Assembly: GCF_029227915.1 (NCBI RefSeq)
Contig: NC_079878.1
Location: forward strand, 34,685,501-34,749,500
From: Hydractinia symbiolongicarpus
Taxonomy: Eukaryota > Cnidaria > Hydrozoa > Anthoathecata > Hydractiniidae
Reading direction: 5' to 3'
DNA: 64,000 bases
The position numbers and the translations under genes were made by a program. Shown here piece by piece: positions 10,489 to 23,700 of the stretch. The notes under the pieces are model-generated. The model was given only the letters and a program-made list of their open reading frames with translations. It was not told where the DNA came from and searched no databases. How positions within the stretch are numbered: position 1 is the first letter of the stretch; every line of letters begins with the position of its first letter.

Positions 10489-11607
10489 ACCGTTGTAACT
10501 CAAACGGACTTACACCGTTAGAAAATCAATGAAATGTAGTTTTTGAAACTGTCACTATTTCTTCAGCGCGCGATAACGGCTAGGATAGGTCCCACAGTAA
10601 AAAATGACTTATTAATCTAAACTTTTAAATGAAGCGCTACCACAGCGCCCAGTGTAATCGCTGAGTTCCGGCAATCATGTCAAATTAAGAAGAACGTTAT
10701 TTCTTGGAGTCCAATTTTCTTGTTTATCACATTTATCAGGTCACAGTCGAAAGTTAGTCCAATTAAGTCCCACAGTCAATCGTTTCACTGTTAAAAGCGA
10801 TGCAACCTAGTAATATCAGATACATGTCGCTAAATACATGTTGGTACGAATATGTGACCCAACCGTTGAAACTCAAACGGACTGACACCGTTAGAAAGTC
10901 AGTGAAGTGTAGTATTTGAAACAGTCTCTATTTCTTCAGCGCGCGCTAACGGCCAGGATTTGTCCCACAGTAAAAAATGACTTATTAATCTAAACTTTTA
11001 AATGAAGCGCTACCACAGCGCCCAGTGTAATCGCTGAGTTCCGGCAATCATGTCGAATTAAGAAGAATGTTATATCTTGGAGTCCAATTGTCTCCTTTAC
11101 CACATTTATTAGGTCACAGTCCAAAGTTTGTTCAGTTAAGTCCCACAGTCGATCGTTTCATAGTTAAAAGCGATGCAACCTAGCAATATCAGAAAAATAT
11201 CGCTTAATACCTGTTGGTACGAATATGTGACACAACTGTTTTAACTGAAACGGACTGACACCGTTAGAAAGTCAATGAAATGTAGTTTTTGAAACTGTTG
11301 CTTTTTTTTCAGCGCGCGATAACGGCTAGGATAGGTCCCACAGTAAAAAATGACTTATTAATCTAAACTTTTAAATGAAGCGCTACCACAGCGCCCAGTG
11401 TAATCGCTGAGTTCCGGCAATCATGTCGAATTAAGAAGAATGTTATTTCTTGGAGTCCAATTGTCTCCTTTACCACATTTATTAGGTCACAGTCCAAAGT
11501 TTGTTCAATTAAGTCCCACAGTCAATCGTTTCACTGTTATAAGCGATGCAACCTAGTAATATCAGATAAATGTCGCTAAATACATGTTGGTACGAATATG
11601 TGACCCA
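10489..11607 (+). repeat. Three monomers following the dimer HOR
   Basis: Unit starts are 10489, 10862 and 11235, each 373 bp. The first is B-like, the second begins as family A but changes to a B-type body after gtcccacagt (gacttattaatctaaac in place of gacttatttttc), and the third starts as D and also changes to a B-type body. The mosaic structure suggests conversion or exchange between neighbours. Confidence 0.7.
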
Positions 11608-11759
11608 ACCGTTGAAACTCAAACGGACTGACACCGTTAGAAAGTCAGTGAAGTGTAGTTTTTGAAACTGTCACTATTTCTTCAGCGCGCGATAACGGCT
11701 AGGATAGTTCCCACAGTAAAAATATCGCTTAATACCTGTTGGTACGAATATGTGACACA
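11608..11759 (+). repeat. 152-bp truncated monomer
   Basis: The unit runs normally to gtcccacagta and then joins directly to the aaaaatatcgc segment near the monomer end, around 11717-11723. About 221 bp are missing, including the hairpin and the conserved gagttccggcaatca segment. Both parental sites carry a run of A followed by T (gtaaaaaatg and agaaaaatatc), so the join could have used a 5- to 6-base microhomology. Confidence 0.85.
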
Positions 11760-12226
11760 ACTGTTTTAACTGAAACGGACTGACACCGTTAGAAAGTCAA
11801 TGAAATGTAGTTTTTGAAACTGTTGCTTTTTTTTCAGCGCGCTCTAACGGCTAGGATTTGTCCCACAGTAAAAAATGACTTATTTTTCTAAATTTATAAA
11901 TGAAGAACTATCACAGCGCCCAGTGTGATCGCTGAGTTCCGGCAATCATGTCAAATTAAGAAGAAAAAATGACTTATTAATCTAAACTTTTAAATGAAGC
12001 GCTACCACAGCGCCCAGTGTAATCGCTGAGTTCCGGCAATCATGTCGAATTAAGAAGAATGTTATTTCTTGGAGTCCAATTGTCTCATTTGTCACCTTTA
12101 TCAGGTCACAGTCCAAAATTAGTTCAATTAAGTCCCACAGTCAATCGCTTCATTGTTAAAAGCGATGAAACCTAGTAATATCAGATAAATGTCGCTGAAT
12201 ACATGTTGGTACGAATATGTGACCCA
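11760..12226 (+). repeat. 467-bp monomer with internal partial duplication
   Basis: A family D start is followed by a family A body up to aaattaagaagaa, where around 11963-11969 it steps back to aaaaaatgacttatt and runs a B-type body to the unit end. About 94 bp, covering the A/T-rich stretch, the hairpin site and the conserved core, are therefore present twice in different family forms. From about 11966 on, this sequence matches 14577 onward at an offset of 2611 bp, so this step is the left edge of that duplication. Confidence 0.82.
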
Positions 12227-15200
12227 ACCGTTGAAACTCAACCGGACTGACACTGTTAGAAAGTCAGTGAAGTGTAGTATTTGAAACAGTCTCTATTTCT
12301 TCAGCGCGCGCTAACGGCTAGGATTTGTCCCACAGTAAAAAATGACTTATTTTTCTAAATTTATAAATGAAGAACTATCACAGCGCCCAGTGTGATCGCT
12401 GAGTTCCGGCAATCATGTCAAATTAAGAAGAATGTTATTTCTTGGAGTCAACTTGTCTCAGTTATCACATTTATCAGGTCACAGTCGAAAGTTAGTTCAG
12501 TTACGTCCCACAGTCAATCGCTTCATTGTTAAAAGCCATGCAACCTAGTAATAACAGAAAAACATCGCTAAATACATCTTGGTACGAATATGTGACCCAA
12601 CCGTTGTAACTCAAACGGACTTACACCGTTAGAAAATCAATGAAATGTAGTTTTTGAAACTGTCACTATTTCTTCAGCGCGCGATAACGGCTAGGATAGG
12701 TCCCACAGTAAAAAATGACTTATTAATCTAAACTTTTGAATGAAGCGCTACCACAGCGCCCAGTGTAATCGCTGAGTTCCGGCAATCATGTCAAATTAAG
12801 AAGAATGTTATTTCTTGGAGTCCAATTTTCTCGTTGATCACATTTATCAGGTCACAGTCCAAAGTTAGTTCAATTAAGTCCCACAGTCAATCGTTTCACT
12901 GTTAAAAGCGATACAACCTAGTAATATCAGATAAATGTCGCTAAATACATGTTGGTACGAATATGTGACCCAACCGTTGAAACTCAAACGGACTGACATC
13001 GTTAGAAAGTCAGTGAAGTGTAGTATTTGAAACAGTCTCTATTTCTTCAGCGCGCGCTAACGGCTAGGATTTGTCCCACAGTAAAAAATGACTTAATTTT
13101 CTTAATTTATAAATGAAGAACTATCACAGCGCCCAGTGTGATCGCTGAATTCCGGCAATCATGTCAAATTAAGAAGAATGTTATTTCTTGGAGTGAACTT
13201 GTCTCACTTATCACATTTATCAGGTCACAGTCGAAAGTTAGTTCAGTTAAGTCCCACAGTCAATCGCTTCATTGTTAAAAGCGATGAAACCTAGTAATAA
13301 CAGAAAAACATCGCTAAATACATATTGGTACGAATATGTGACCCAACCGTTGTAACTCAAACGGACTTACACCGTTAGAAAGTCAATGAAATGTAGTTTT
13401 TGAAACTGTTGCTTTTTTTTCAGCGCGCGATAACGGCTAGGATAGGTCCCACAGTAAAAAATGACTTATTAATCTAAACTTTTAAATGAAGCGCTACCAC
13501 AGCGCCCAGTGTAATCGCTGAGTTCCGGCAATCATGTCGAATTAAGAAGAATGTTATATCTTGGAGTCCAATTGTCTCCTTTACCACATTTATTAGGTCA
13601 CAGTCCAAAGTTTGTTCAGTTAAGTCCCACAGTCAATCGCTTCATTGTTAAAAGCGATGAAACCTAGTAATAACAGAAAAACATCGCTAAATACATATTG
13701 GTACGAATATGTGACCCAACCGTTGTAACTCAAACGGACTTACACCGTTAGAAAGTCAATGAAATGTAGTTTTTGAAACTGTTGCTTTTTTTTCAGCGCG
13801 CGATAACGGCTAGGATTTGTCCCACAGTAAAAAATGACTTATTAATCTAAACTTTTGAATGAAGCGCTACCACAGCGCCCAGTGTAATCGCTGAGTTCCG
13901 GCAATCATGTCAAATTAAGAAGAATGTTATTTCTTGGAGTCCAATTTTCTCGTTGATCACATTTATCAGGTCACAGTCCAAAGTTAGTTCAATTAAGTCC
14001 CACAGTCAATCGTTTCACTGTTAAAAGCGATACAACCTAGTAATATCAGATAAATGTCGCTAAATACATGTTGGTACGAATATGTGACCCAACCGTTGAA
14101 ACTCAAACGGACTGACACCGTTAGAAAGTCAGTGAAGTGTAGTATTTGAAACAGTCTCTATTTCTTCAGCGCGCGCTAACGGCTAGGATTTGTCCCACAG
14201 TAAAAAATGACTTAATTTTCTTAATTTATAAATGAAGAACTATCACAGCGACCAGTGTGATCGCTGAATTCCGGCAATCATGTCAAATTAAGAAGAATGT
14301 TATTTCTTGGAGTGAACTTGTCTCACTTATCACATTTATCAGGTCACAGTCGAAAGTTAGTTCAGTTAAGTCCCACAGTCAATCGCTTCATTGTTAAAAG
14401 CGATGAAACCTAGTAATAACAGAAAAACATCGCTAAATACATATTGGTACGAATATGTGACCCAACCGTTGTAACTCAAACGGACTTACACCGTTAGAAA
14501 ATCAATGAAATGTAGTTTTTGAAACTGTCACTATTTCTTCAGCGCGCGATAACGGCTAGGATAGGTCCCACAGTAAAAAATGACTTATTAATCTAAACTT
14601 TTAAATGAAGCGCTACCACAGCGCCCAGTGTAATCGCTGAGTTCCGGCAATCATGTCGAATTAAGAAGAATGTTATTTCTTGGAGTCCAATTGTCTCATT
14701 TGTCACCTTTATCAGGTCACAGTCCAAAATTAGTTCAATTAAGTCCCACAGTCAATCGCTTCATTGTTAAAAGCGATGAAACCTAGTAATATCAGATAAA
14801 TGTCGCTGAATACATGTTGGTACGAATATGTGACCCAACCGTTGAAACTCAACCGGACTGACACTGTTAGAAAGTCAGTGAAGTGTAGTATTTGAAACAG
14901 TCTCTATTTCTTCAGCGCGCGCTAACGGCTAGGATTTGTCCCACAGTAAAAAATGACTTATTTTTCTAAATTTATAAATGAAGAACTATCACAGCGCCCA
15001 GTGTGATCGCTGAGTTCCGGCAATCATGTCAAATTAAGAAGAATGTTATTTCTTGGAGTCAACTTGTCTCAGTTATCACATTTATCAGGTCACAGTCGAA
15101 AGTTAGTTCAGTTACGTCCCACAGTCAATCGCTTCATTGTTAAAAGCCATGCAACCTAGTAATAACAGAAAAACATCGCTAAATACATCTTGGTACGAAT

Positions 15201-16329
15201 ATGTGACCCAACCGTTGTAACTCAAACGGACTTACACCGTTAGAAAATCAATGAAATGTAGTTTTTGAAACTGTCACTATTTCTTCAGCGCGCGATAACG
15301 GCTAGGATAGGTCCCACAGTAAAAAATGACTTATTAATCTAAACTTTTGAATGAAGCGCTACCACAGCGCCCAGTGTAATCGCTGAGTTCCGGCAATCAT
15401 GTCAAATTAAGAAGAATGTTATTTCTTGGAGTCCAATTTTCTCGTTGATCACATTTATCAGGTCACAGTCCAAAGTTAGTTCAATTAAGTCCCACAGTCA
15501 ATCGTTTCACTGTTAAAAGCGATACAACCTAGTAATATCAGATAAATGTCGCTAAATACATGTTGGTACGAATATGTGACCCAACCGTTGAAACTCAAAC
15601 GGACTGACATCGTTAGAAAGTCAGTGAAGTGTAGTATTTGAAACAGTCTCTATTTCTTCAGCGCGCGCTAACGGCTAGGATTTGTCCCACAGTAAAAAAT
15701 GACTTAATTTTCTTAATTTATAAATGAAGAACTATCACAGCGCCCAGTGTGATCGCTGAATTCCGGCAATCATGTCAAATTAAGAAGAATGTTATTTCTT
15801 GGAGTGAACTTGTCTCACTTATCACATTTATCAGGTCACAGTCGAAAGTTAGTTCAGTTAAGTCCCACAGTCAATCGCTTCATTGTTAAAAGCGATGAAA
15901 CCTAGTAATAACAGAAAAACATCGCTAAATACATATTGGTACGAATATGTGACCCAACCGTTGTAACTCAAACGGACTTACACCGTTAGAAAATCAATGA
16001 AATGTAGTTTTTGAAACTGTCACTATTTCTTCAGCGCGCGATAACGGCTAGGATAGGTCCCACAGTAAAAAATGACTTATTAATCTAAACTTTTAAATGA
16101 AGCGCTACCACAGCGCCCAGTGTAATCGCTGAGTTCCGGCAATCATGTCGAATTAAGAAGAATGTTATTTCTTGGAGTCCAATTGTCTCATTTCTCACCT
16201 TTATCAGGTCACAGTCCAAAGTTAGTTCAATTAAGTCCCACAGTCAATCGTTTCACTGTTAAAAGCGATGCAACCTAGTAATATCAGATAAATGTCGCTA
16301 AATACATGTTGGTACGAATATGTGACCCA
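12227..16329 (+). repeat. A/B alternating dimer block with a 2611-bp-offset duplication
   Basis: Eleven 373-bp monomers start at 12227, 12600, 12973, 13346, 13719, 14092, 14465, 14838, 15211, 15584 and 15957. Families A and B mostly alternate, giving a 746-bp beat; 13346 and 13719 carry the D-like gttgcttttttttcag. The stretch from about 11966 to about 13380 recurs at about 14577 to 15991, offset 2611 bp (seven monomers). Shared private words include ctcaaccggactg, gttacgtcccac, aaaagccatgc, and tacatcttgg. Confidence 0.85.
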
Positions 16330-19300
16330 ACCGTTGAAACTCAAACGGACTTACACCGTTAGAAAATCAATGAAATGTAGTTTTTGAAACTGTCACTATT
16401 TCTTCAGCGCGCGATAACGGCTAGGATAGGTCCTACAGTAAAAAATGACTTATTAATCTAAACTTTTAAATGAAGCGCTACCACAGCGCCCAGTGTAATC
16501 GCTGAGTTCCGGCAATCATGTCGAATTAAGAAGAATGTTATTTCTTGGAGACCAATTGTCTCATTTCTCACCTTTATCAGGTCACAGTCCAAAGTTAGTT
16601 CAATTAAGTCCAACAGTCAATCGTTTCACTGTTAAAAGCGATGCAACCTAGTAACATCAGATAAATATCGCTAAATACATGTTGGTACGAATATGTGACC
16701 CAACCGTTGAAACTCAAACGGAGTGAAAAGGTTAGAAAGTCAATGAGATATAATTTTTGAAACTGTCGCTATTTCTGCAGCGCGCGATAACGGCTAGGAT
16801 AGGTCCCACATTAAAAAAATGACTTTTTTTATCTTAATTCTTAAATGAAGCGCTACCACAGCGCCAAGTGTAATCGCTGAGTTCCGGCAATCATGTCAAA
16901 TTAAGAAGAATGTTATTTCTTGGAGTCCAATTTTCTCGTTTATCACATTTATCAGGTCACAGTCCAAAGTTCGTTCAATTAAGTCCCACAGTCAATCGTT
17001 TTACTGTTAAAAGCGATGCAACCTAGTAATATGAGAAAAATATCGCTAAATACATGTTGGTACGAATATGTGACCCAACCGTTGTAGCTCAAACGGACTG
17101 ACACCGTTAGAAAGTCAATGAAATGCAGTTTTTGAAACTGTCGCTATTTCTTCAGCGCCCGATATCGGATAGGATTGGTCCCACAGTAAAAAATGACTTA
17201 TTAATCTAAATTTTTAAATGAAGCGCTACCACAGCGCCCAGTGTAATCGCTGAGTTCCGGCAATCACGTAAAATTAAGAAGAATGTTAATTCTTGGAGTC
17301 CAATTGTCTCCTGTACCACATTTATTAGGTCACAGTCCAAAGTTTGTTCAATTAAGTCCCACAGTCAATCGTTTCATAGTTAAAAGCGATGCAACCTAGT
17401 AATATCAGAAAAATATCGCTTAATACATGTTGGTACGAATAAGTGACACAACTGTTTTAACTGAAACGGACTGACACCGTTAGAAAGTCAATGAAATGTA
17501 GTTTCTTCAGCGCGCGCTAACGGCTAGGATTTGTCTCACAGTAAAAAATGACTTATTTTTCTAAATTTATAAATGAAGAACTATCACAGCGCCCAGTGTG
17601 ATCGCTGAGTTCCGGCAATCATGTCAAATTAAGAAGAATGTTATTTCTTGGAGTCAACTTGTCTCAGTTATCACATTTATCAGGTCACAGTCGAAAGTTA
17701 GTTCAGTTAAGTCCCACAGTCAATCGCTTCATTGTTAAAAGCGATGCAACCTAGTAATAACAAAAAAACATCGCTAAATACATATTGGTACGAATATGTG
17801 ACCCAACCGTTGAAACTCAAATGGACTGACACCGTAACAAAGTCAATGAAATGTAGTTTTTAAAACTATCGCTATTTCTTCAGCTCGCGATAACGGAGAG
17901 GATTCGCCCCACATTAAAGAATGACTTATTAATCTAAATTTTTATATGAAGCGCTACCACAGCGCCCAGTGTAATCGCTGAGTTTCGGCAATCATGTCAA
18001 ATTAAGAAGAATGTTATTTCTTGGAGTCCAATTGTCTCCTTTACCACATTTATCAGGTCACAGTCGAAAGTTAGTTCAGTTAAGTCCCACAGTCAATCGC
18101 TTCATTGTTAAAAGCGATACAACCTAGTAATATCAAAAAATATCGCTAAATACATGTTGGTACGGGTATGTGACCCAACCGTTGTAACTCAAACGGACTG
18201 ACACCGTTAGAAAGTCAATGAAATGCAGTTTTTGAAACTGTCGCTATTTCTTCAGCCCGCGATAAGGGCTAGGATTGGTCCCACAGTAAAAAATGACTTA
18301 TTAATCTAAGTTTTTAAATGAAGCGCTACCACAGCGCCCAGTGTAATTGCTGAGTTCCGGCAATCATGTCAAATTAAGAAGAATGTTATTTCTTGGAGTC
18401 CAATTGTCTCAATTGTCACCTTTATCAGGTCACAGTCCAAAGTTAGTTCAATTAAGTCCCACAGTCAATCGTTTCACTGTTAAAAGCGATGCAACCTAGT
18501 AATATCAGATAAATGTCGCTGAATACATGTTGGTACGAATATGTGACCCAACCGTTGAAACTCAAACGGACTGACACTGTTAGAAAGTCAGTGAAGTGTA
18601 GTATTTGAAACAGTCTCTATTTCTTCAGCGCGCGCTAACGGCTAGGATTTGTCCCACAGTAAAAAATGACTTATTTTTCTAAATTTATAAATGAAGAACT
18701 ATCACAGCGCCCAGTGTGATCGCTGAGTTCCGGCAATCATGTCAAATTAAGAAGAATGTTATTTCTTGGAGTCAACTTGTCTCAGTTATCACATTTATCA
18801 GGTCACAGTCGAAAGTTAGTTCAGTTACGTCCCACAGTCAATCGCTTCATTGTTAAAAGCGATGCAACCTAGTAATAACAGAAAAACATCGCTAAATACA
18901 TCTTGGTACGAATATGTGACCCAACCGTTGTAACTCAAACGGACTTACACCGTTAGAAAATCAATGAAATGTAGTTTTTGAAACTGTCACTATTTCTTCA
19001 GCGCGCGATAACGGCTAGGATAGGTCCCACAGTAAAAAATGACTTATTAATCTAAACTTTTGAATGAAGCGCTACCACAGCGCCCAGTGTAATCGCTGAG
19101 TTCCGGCAATCATGTCAAATTAAGAAGAATGTTATTTCTTGGAGTCCAATTTTCTCGTTGATCACATTTATCAGGTCACAGTCCAAAGTTAGTTCAATTA
19201 AGTCCCACAGTCAATCGTTTCACTGTTAAAAGCGATACAACCTAGTAATATCAGATAAATGTCGCTAAATACATGTTGGTACGAATATGTGACCCAACCG

Positions 19301-20788
19301 TTGAAACTCAAACGGACTGACATCGTTAGAAAATCAGTGAAGTGTAGTATTTGAAACAGTCTCTATTTCTTCAGCGCGCGCTAACGGCTAGGATTTGTCC
19401 CACAGTAAAAAATGACTTATTTTTCTAAATTTATAAATGAAGAACTATCACAGCGCCCAGTGTGATCGCTGAGTTCCGGCAATCATGTCAAATTAAGAAG
19501 AATGTTATTTCTTGGAGTCAACTTGTCTCAGTTATCACATTTATCAGGTCACAGTCGAAAGTTAGTTCAGTTACGTCCCACAGTCAATCGCTTCATTGTT
19601 AAAAGCCATGCAACCTAGTAATAACAGAAAAACATCGCTAAATACATCTTGGTACGAATATGTGACCCAACCGTTGTAACTCAAACGGACTTACACCCTT
19701 AGAAAATCAATGAAATGTAGTTTTTGAAACTGTCACTATTTCTTCAGCGCGCGATAACGGCTAGGATAGGTCCCACAGTAAAAAATGACTTATTAATCTA
19801 AACTTTTGAATGAAGCGCTACCGCAGCGCCCAGTGTAATCGCTGAGTTCCGGCAATCATGTCAAATTAAGAAGAATGTTATTTCTTGGAGTCCAATTTTC
19901 TCGTTGATCACATTTATCAGGTCACAGTCCAAAGTTAGTTCAATTAAGTCCCACAGTCAATCGTTTCACTGTTAAAAGCGATACAACCTAGTAATATCAG
20001 ATAAATGTCGCTAAATACATGTTGGTACGAATATGTGACCCAACCGTTGAAACTCAAACGGACTGACATCGTTAAAAAGTCAGTGAAGTGTAGTATTTGA
20101 AACAGTCTCTATTTCTTCAGCGCGCGCTAACGGCTAGGATTTGTCCCACAGTAAAAAATGACTTAATTTTCTTAATTTATAAATGAAGAACTATCACAGC
20201 GCCCAGTGTGATCGCTGAATTCCGGCAATCATGTCAAATTAAGAAGAATGTTATTTCTTGGAGTGAACTTGTCTCACTTATCACATTTATCAGGTCACAG
20301 TCGAAAGTTAGTTCAGTTAAGTCCCACAGTCAATCGCTTCATTGTTAAAAGCGATGAAACCTAGTAATAACAGAAAAACATCGCTAAATACATATTGGTA
20401 CGAATATGTGACCCAACCGTTGTAACTCAAACGGACTTACACCGTTAGAAAATCAATGAAATGTAGTTTTTGAAACTGTCACTATTTCTTCAGCGCGCGA
20501 TAACGGCTAGGATAGGTCCCACAGTAAAAAATGACTTATTAATCTAAACTTTTAAATGAAGCGCTACCACAGCGCCCAGTGTAATCGCTGAGTTCCGGCA
20601 ATCATGTCGAATTAAGAATAATGTTATTTCTTGGAGTCCAATTGTCTCATTTCTCACCTTTATCAGGTCACAGTCCAAAGTTAGTTCAATTAAGTCCCAC
20701 AGTCAATCGTTTCACTGTTAAAAGCGATGCAACCTAGTAATATCAGATAAATGTCGCTAAATACATGTTGGTACGAATATGTGACCCA
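16330..20788 (+). repeat. 12-monomer HOR of 4459 bp, copy 1
   Basis: Unit starts are 16330, 16703, 17078, 17451, 17806, 18178, 18551, 18924, 19297, 19670, 20043 and 20416. In order: a B unit, a B-to-C pair including a 375-bp C unit (ggagtgaaaagg, gagatataatt), a unit with gttgtagctc and cccgatatcggatagg, the 355-bp deletion unit, the E-F pair, then three A/B dimers. The next copy starts at 20789 and repeats the order. The A/B tail from 18551 also resembles 14838-16329, so this HOR itself grew from the previous block. Confidence 0.9.
17451..17805 (+). repeat. 355-bp deletion monomer in HOR copy 1
   Basis: A family D start joins a family A body: aaatgtagtttcttcag replaces the normal run through the T-rich segment, removing 18 bp near 17501-17504. 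A ttt on both sides could have mediated the join. The following body is family A (gaagaactatcac). Confidence 0.85.
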
Positions 20789-23700
20789 ACCGTTGTAACT
20801 CAAACGGACTTACACCGTTAGAAAATCAATGAAATGTAGTTTTTGAAACTGTCACTATTTCTTCAGCGCGCGATAACGGCTAGGATAGGTCCTACAGTAA
20901 AAAATGACTTATTAATCTAAACTTTTAAATGAAGCGCTACCACAGCGCCCAGTGTAATCGCTGAGTTCCGGCAATCATGTCGAATTAAGAAGAATGTTAT
21001 TTCTTGGAGACCAATTGTCTCATTTCTCACCTTTATCAGGTCACAGTCCAAAGTTAGTTCAATTAAGTCCAACAGTCAATCGTTTCACTGTTAAAAGCGA
21101 TGCAACCTAGTAACATCAGATAAATATCGCTAAATACATGTTGGTACGAATATGTGACCCAACCGTTGAAACTCAAACGGAGTGAAAAGGTTAGAAAGTC
21201 AATGAGATATAATTTTTGAAACTGTCGCTATTTCTGCAGCGCGCGATAACGGCTAGGATAGGTCCCACATTAAAAAAATGACTTTTTTTATCTTAATTCT
21301 TAAATGAAGCGCTACCACAGCGCCAAGTGTAATCGCTGAGTTCCGGCAATCATGTCAAATTAAGAAGAATGTTATTTCTTGGAGTCCAATTTTCTCGTTT
21401 ATCACATTTATCAGGTCACAGTCCAAAGTTCGTTCAATTAAGTCCCACAGTCAATCGTTTTACTGTTAAAAGCGATGCAACCTAGTAATATGAGAAAAAT
21501 ATCGCTAAATACATGTTGGTACGAATATGTGACCCAACCGTTGTAGCTCAAACGGACTGACACCGTTAGAAAGTCAATGAAATGCAGTTTTTGAAACTGT
21601 CGCTATTTCTTCAGCGCCCGATATCGGATAGGATTGGTCCCACAGTAAAAATGACTTATTAATCTAAATTTTTAAATGAAGCGCTACCACAGCGCCCAGT
21701 GTAATCGCTGAGTTCCGGCAATCACGTAAAATTAAGAAGAATGTTAATTCTTGGAGTCCAATTGTCTCCTGTACCACATTTATTAGGTCACAGTCCAAAG
21801 TTTGTTCAATTAAGTCCCACAGTCAATCGTTTCATAGTTAAAAGCGATGCAACCTAGTAATATCAGAAAAATATCGCTTAATACATGTTGGTACCAATAA
21901 GTGACACAACTGTTTTAACTGAAACGGACTGACACCGTTAGAAAGTCAATGAAATGTAGTTTCTTCAGCGCGCGCTAACGGCTAGGATTTGTCTCACAGT
22001 AAAAAATGACTTATTTTTCTAAATTTATAAATGAAGAACTATCACAGCGCCCAGTGTGATCGCTGAGTTCCGGCAATCATGTCAAATTAAGAAGAATGTT
22101 ATTTCTTGGAGTCAACTTGTCTCAGTTATCACATTTATCAGGTCACAGTCGAAAGTTAGTTCAGTTAAGTCCCACAGTCAATCGCTTCATTGTTAAAAGC
22201 GATGCAACCTAGTAATAACAAAAAAACATCGCTAAATACATATTGGTACGAATATGTGACCCAACCGTTGAAACTCAAATGGACTGACACCGTAACAAAG
22301 TCAATGAAATGTAGTTTTTAAAACTATCGCTATTTCTTCAGCTCGCGATAACGGAGAGGATTCGCCCCACATTAAAGAATGACTTATTAATCTAAATTTT
22401 TATATGAAGCGCTACCACAGCGCCCAGTGTAATCGCTGAGTTTCGGCAATCATGTCAAATTAAGAAGAATGTTATTTCTTGGAGTCCAATTGTCTCCTTT
22501 ACCACATTTATCAGGTCACAGTCGAAAGTTAGTTCAGTTAAGTCCCACAGTCAATCGCTTCATTGTTAAAAGCGATACAACCTAGTAATATCAAAAAATA
22601 TCGCTAAATACATGTTGGTACGGGTATGTGACCCAACCGTTGTAACTCAAACGGACTGACACCGTTAGAAAGTCAATGAAATGCAGTTTTTGAAACTGTC
22701 GCTATTTCTTCAGCCCGCGATAAGGGCTAGGATTGGTCCCACAGTAAAAAATGACTTATTAATCTAAGTTTTTAAATGAAGCGCTACCACAGCGCCCAGT
22801 GTAATTGCTGAGTTCCGGCAATCATGTCAAATTAAGAAGAATGTTATTTCTTGGAGTCCAATTGTCTCAATTGTCACCTTTATCAGGTCACAGTCCAAAG
22901 TTAGTTCAATTAAGTCCCACAGTCAATCGTTTCACTGTTAAAAGCGATGCAACCTAGTAATATCAGATAAATGTCGCTGAATACATGTTGGTACGAATAT
23001 GTGACCCAACCGTTGAAACTCAAACGGACTGACACTGTTAGAAAGTCAGTGAAGTGTAGTATTTGCAACAGTCTCTATTTCTTCAGCGCGCGCTAACGGC
23101 TAGGATTTGTCCCACAGTAAAAAATGACTTATTTTTCTAAATTTATAAATGAAGAACTATCACAGCGCCCAGTGTGATCGCTGAGTTCCGGCAATCATGT
23201 CAAATTAAGAAGAATGTTATTTCTTGGAGTCAACTTGTCTCAGTTATCACATTTATCAGGTCACAGTCGAAAGTTAGTTCAGTTACGTCCCACAGTCAAT
23301 CGCTTCATTGTTAAAAGCCATGCAACCTAGTAATAACAGAAAAACATCGCTAAATACATCTTGGTACGAATATGTGACCCAACCGTTGTAACTCAAACGG
23401 ACTTACACCGTTAGAAAATCAATGAAATGTAGTTTTTGAAACTGTCACTATTTCTTCAGCGCGCGATAACGGCTAGGATAGGTCCCACAGTAAAAAATGA
23501 CTTATTAATCTAAACTTTTGAATGAAGCGCTACCACAGCGCCCAGTGTAATCGCTGAGTTCCGGCAATCATGTCAAATTAAGAAGAATGTTATTTCTTGG
23601 AGTCCAATTTTCTCGTTGATCACATTTATCAGGTCACAGTCCAAAGTTAATTCAATTAAGTCCCACAGTCAATCGTTTCACTGTTAAAAGCGATACAACC

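Noticed and set aside
11608-12226. Insertion of a mobile element at the odd-length units
   Set aside because: Every base can be matched to another part of the monomer; there is no foreign sequence and no terminal repeat.
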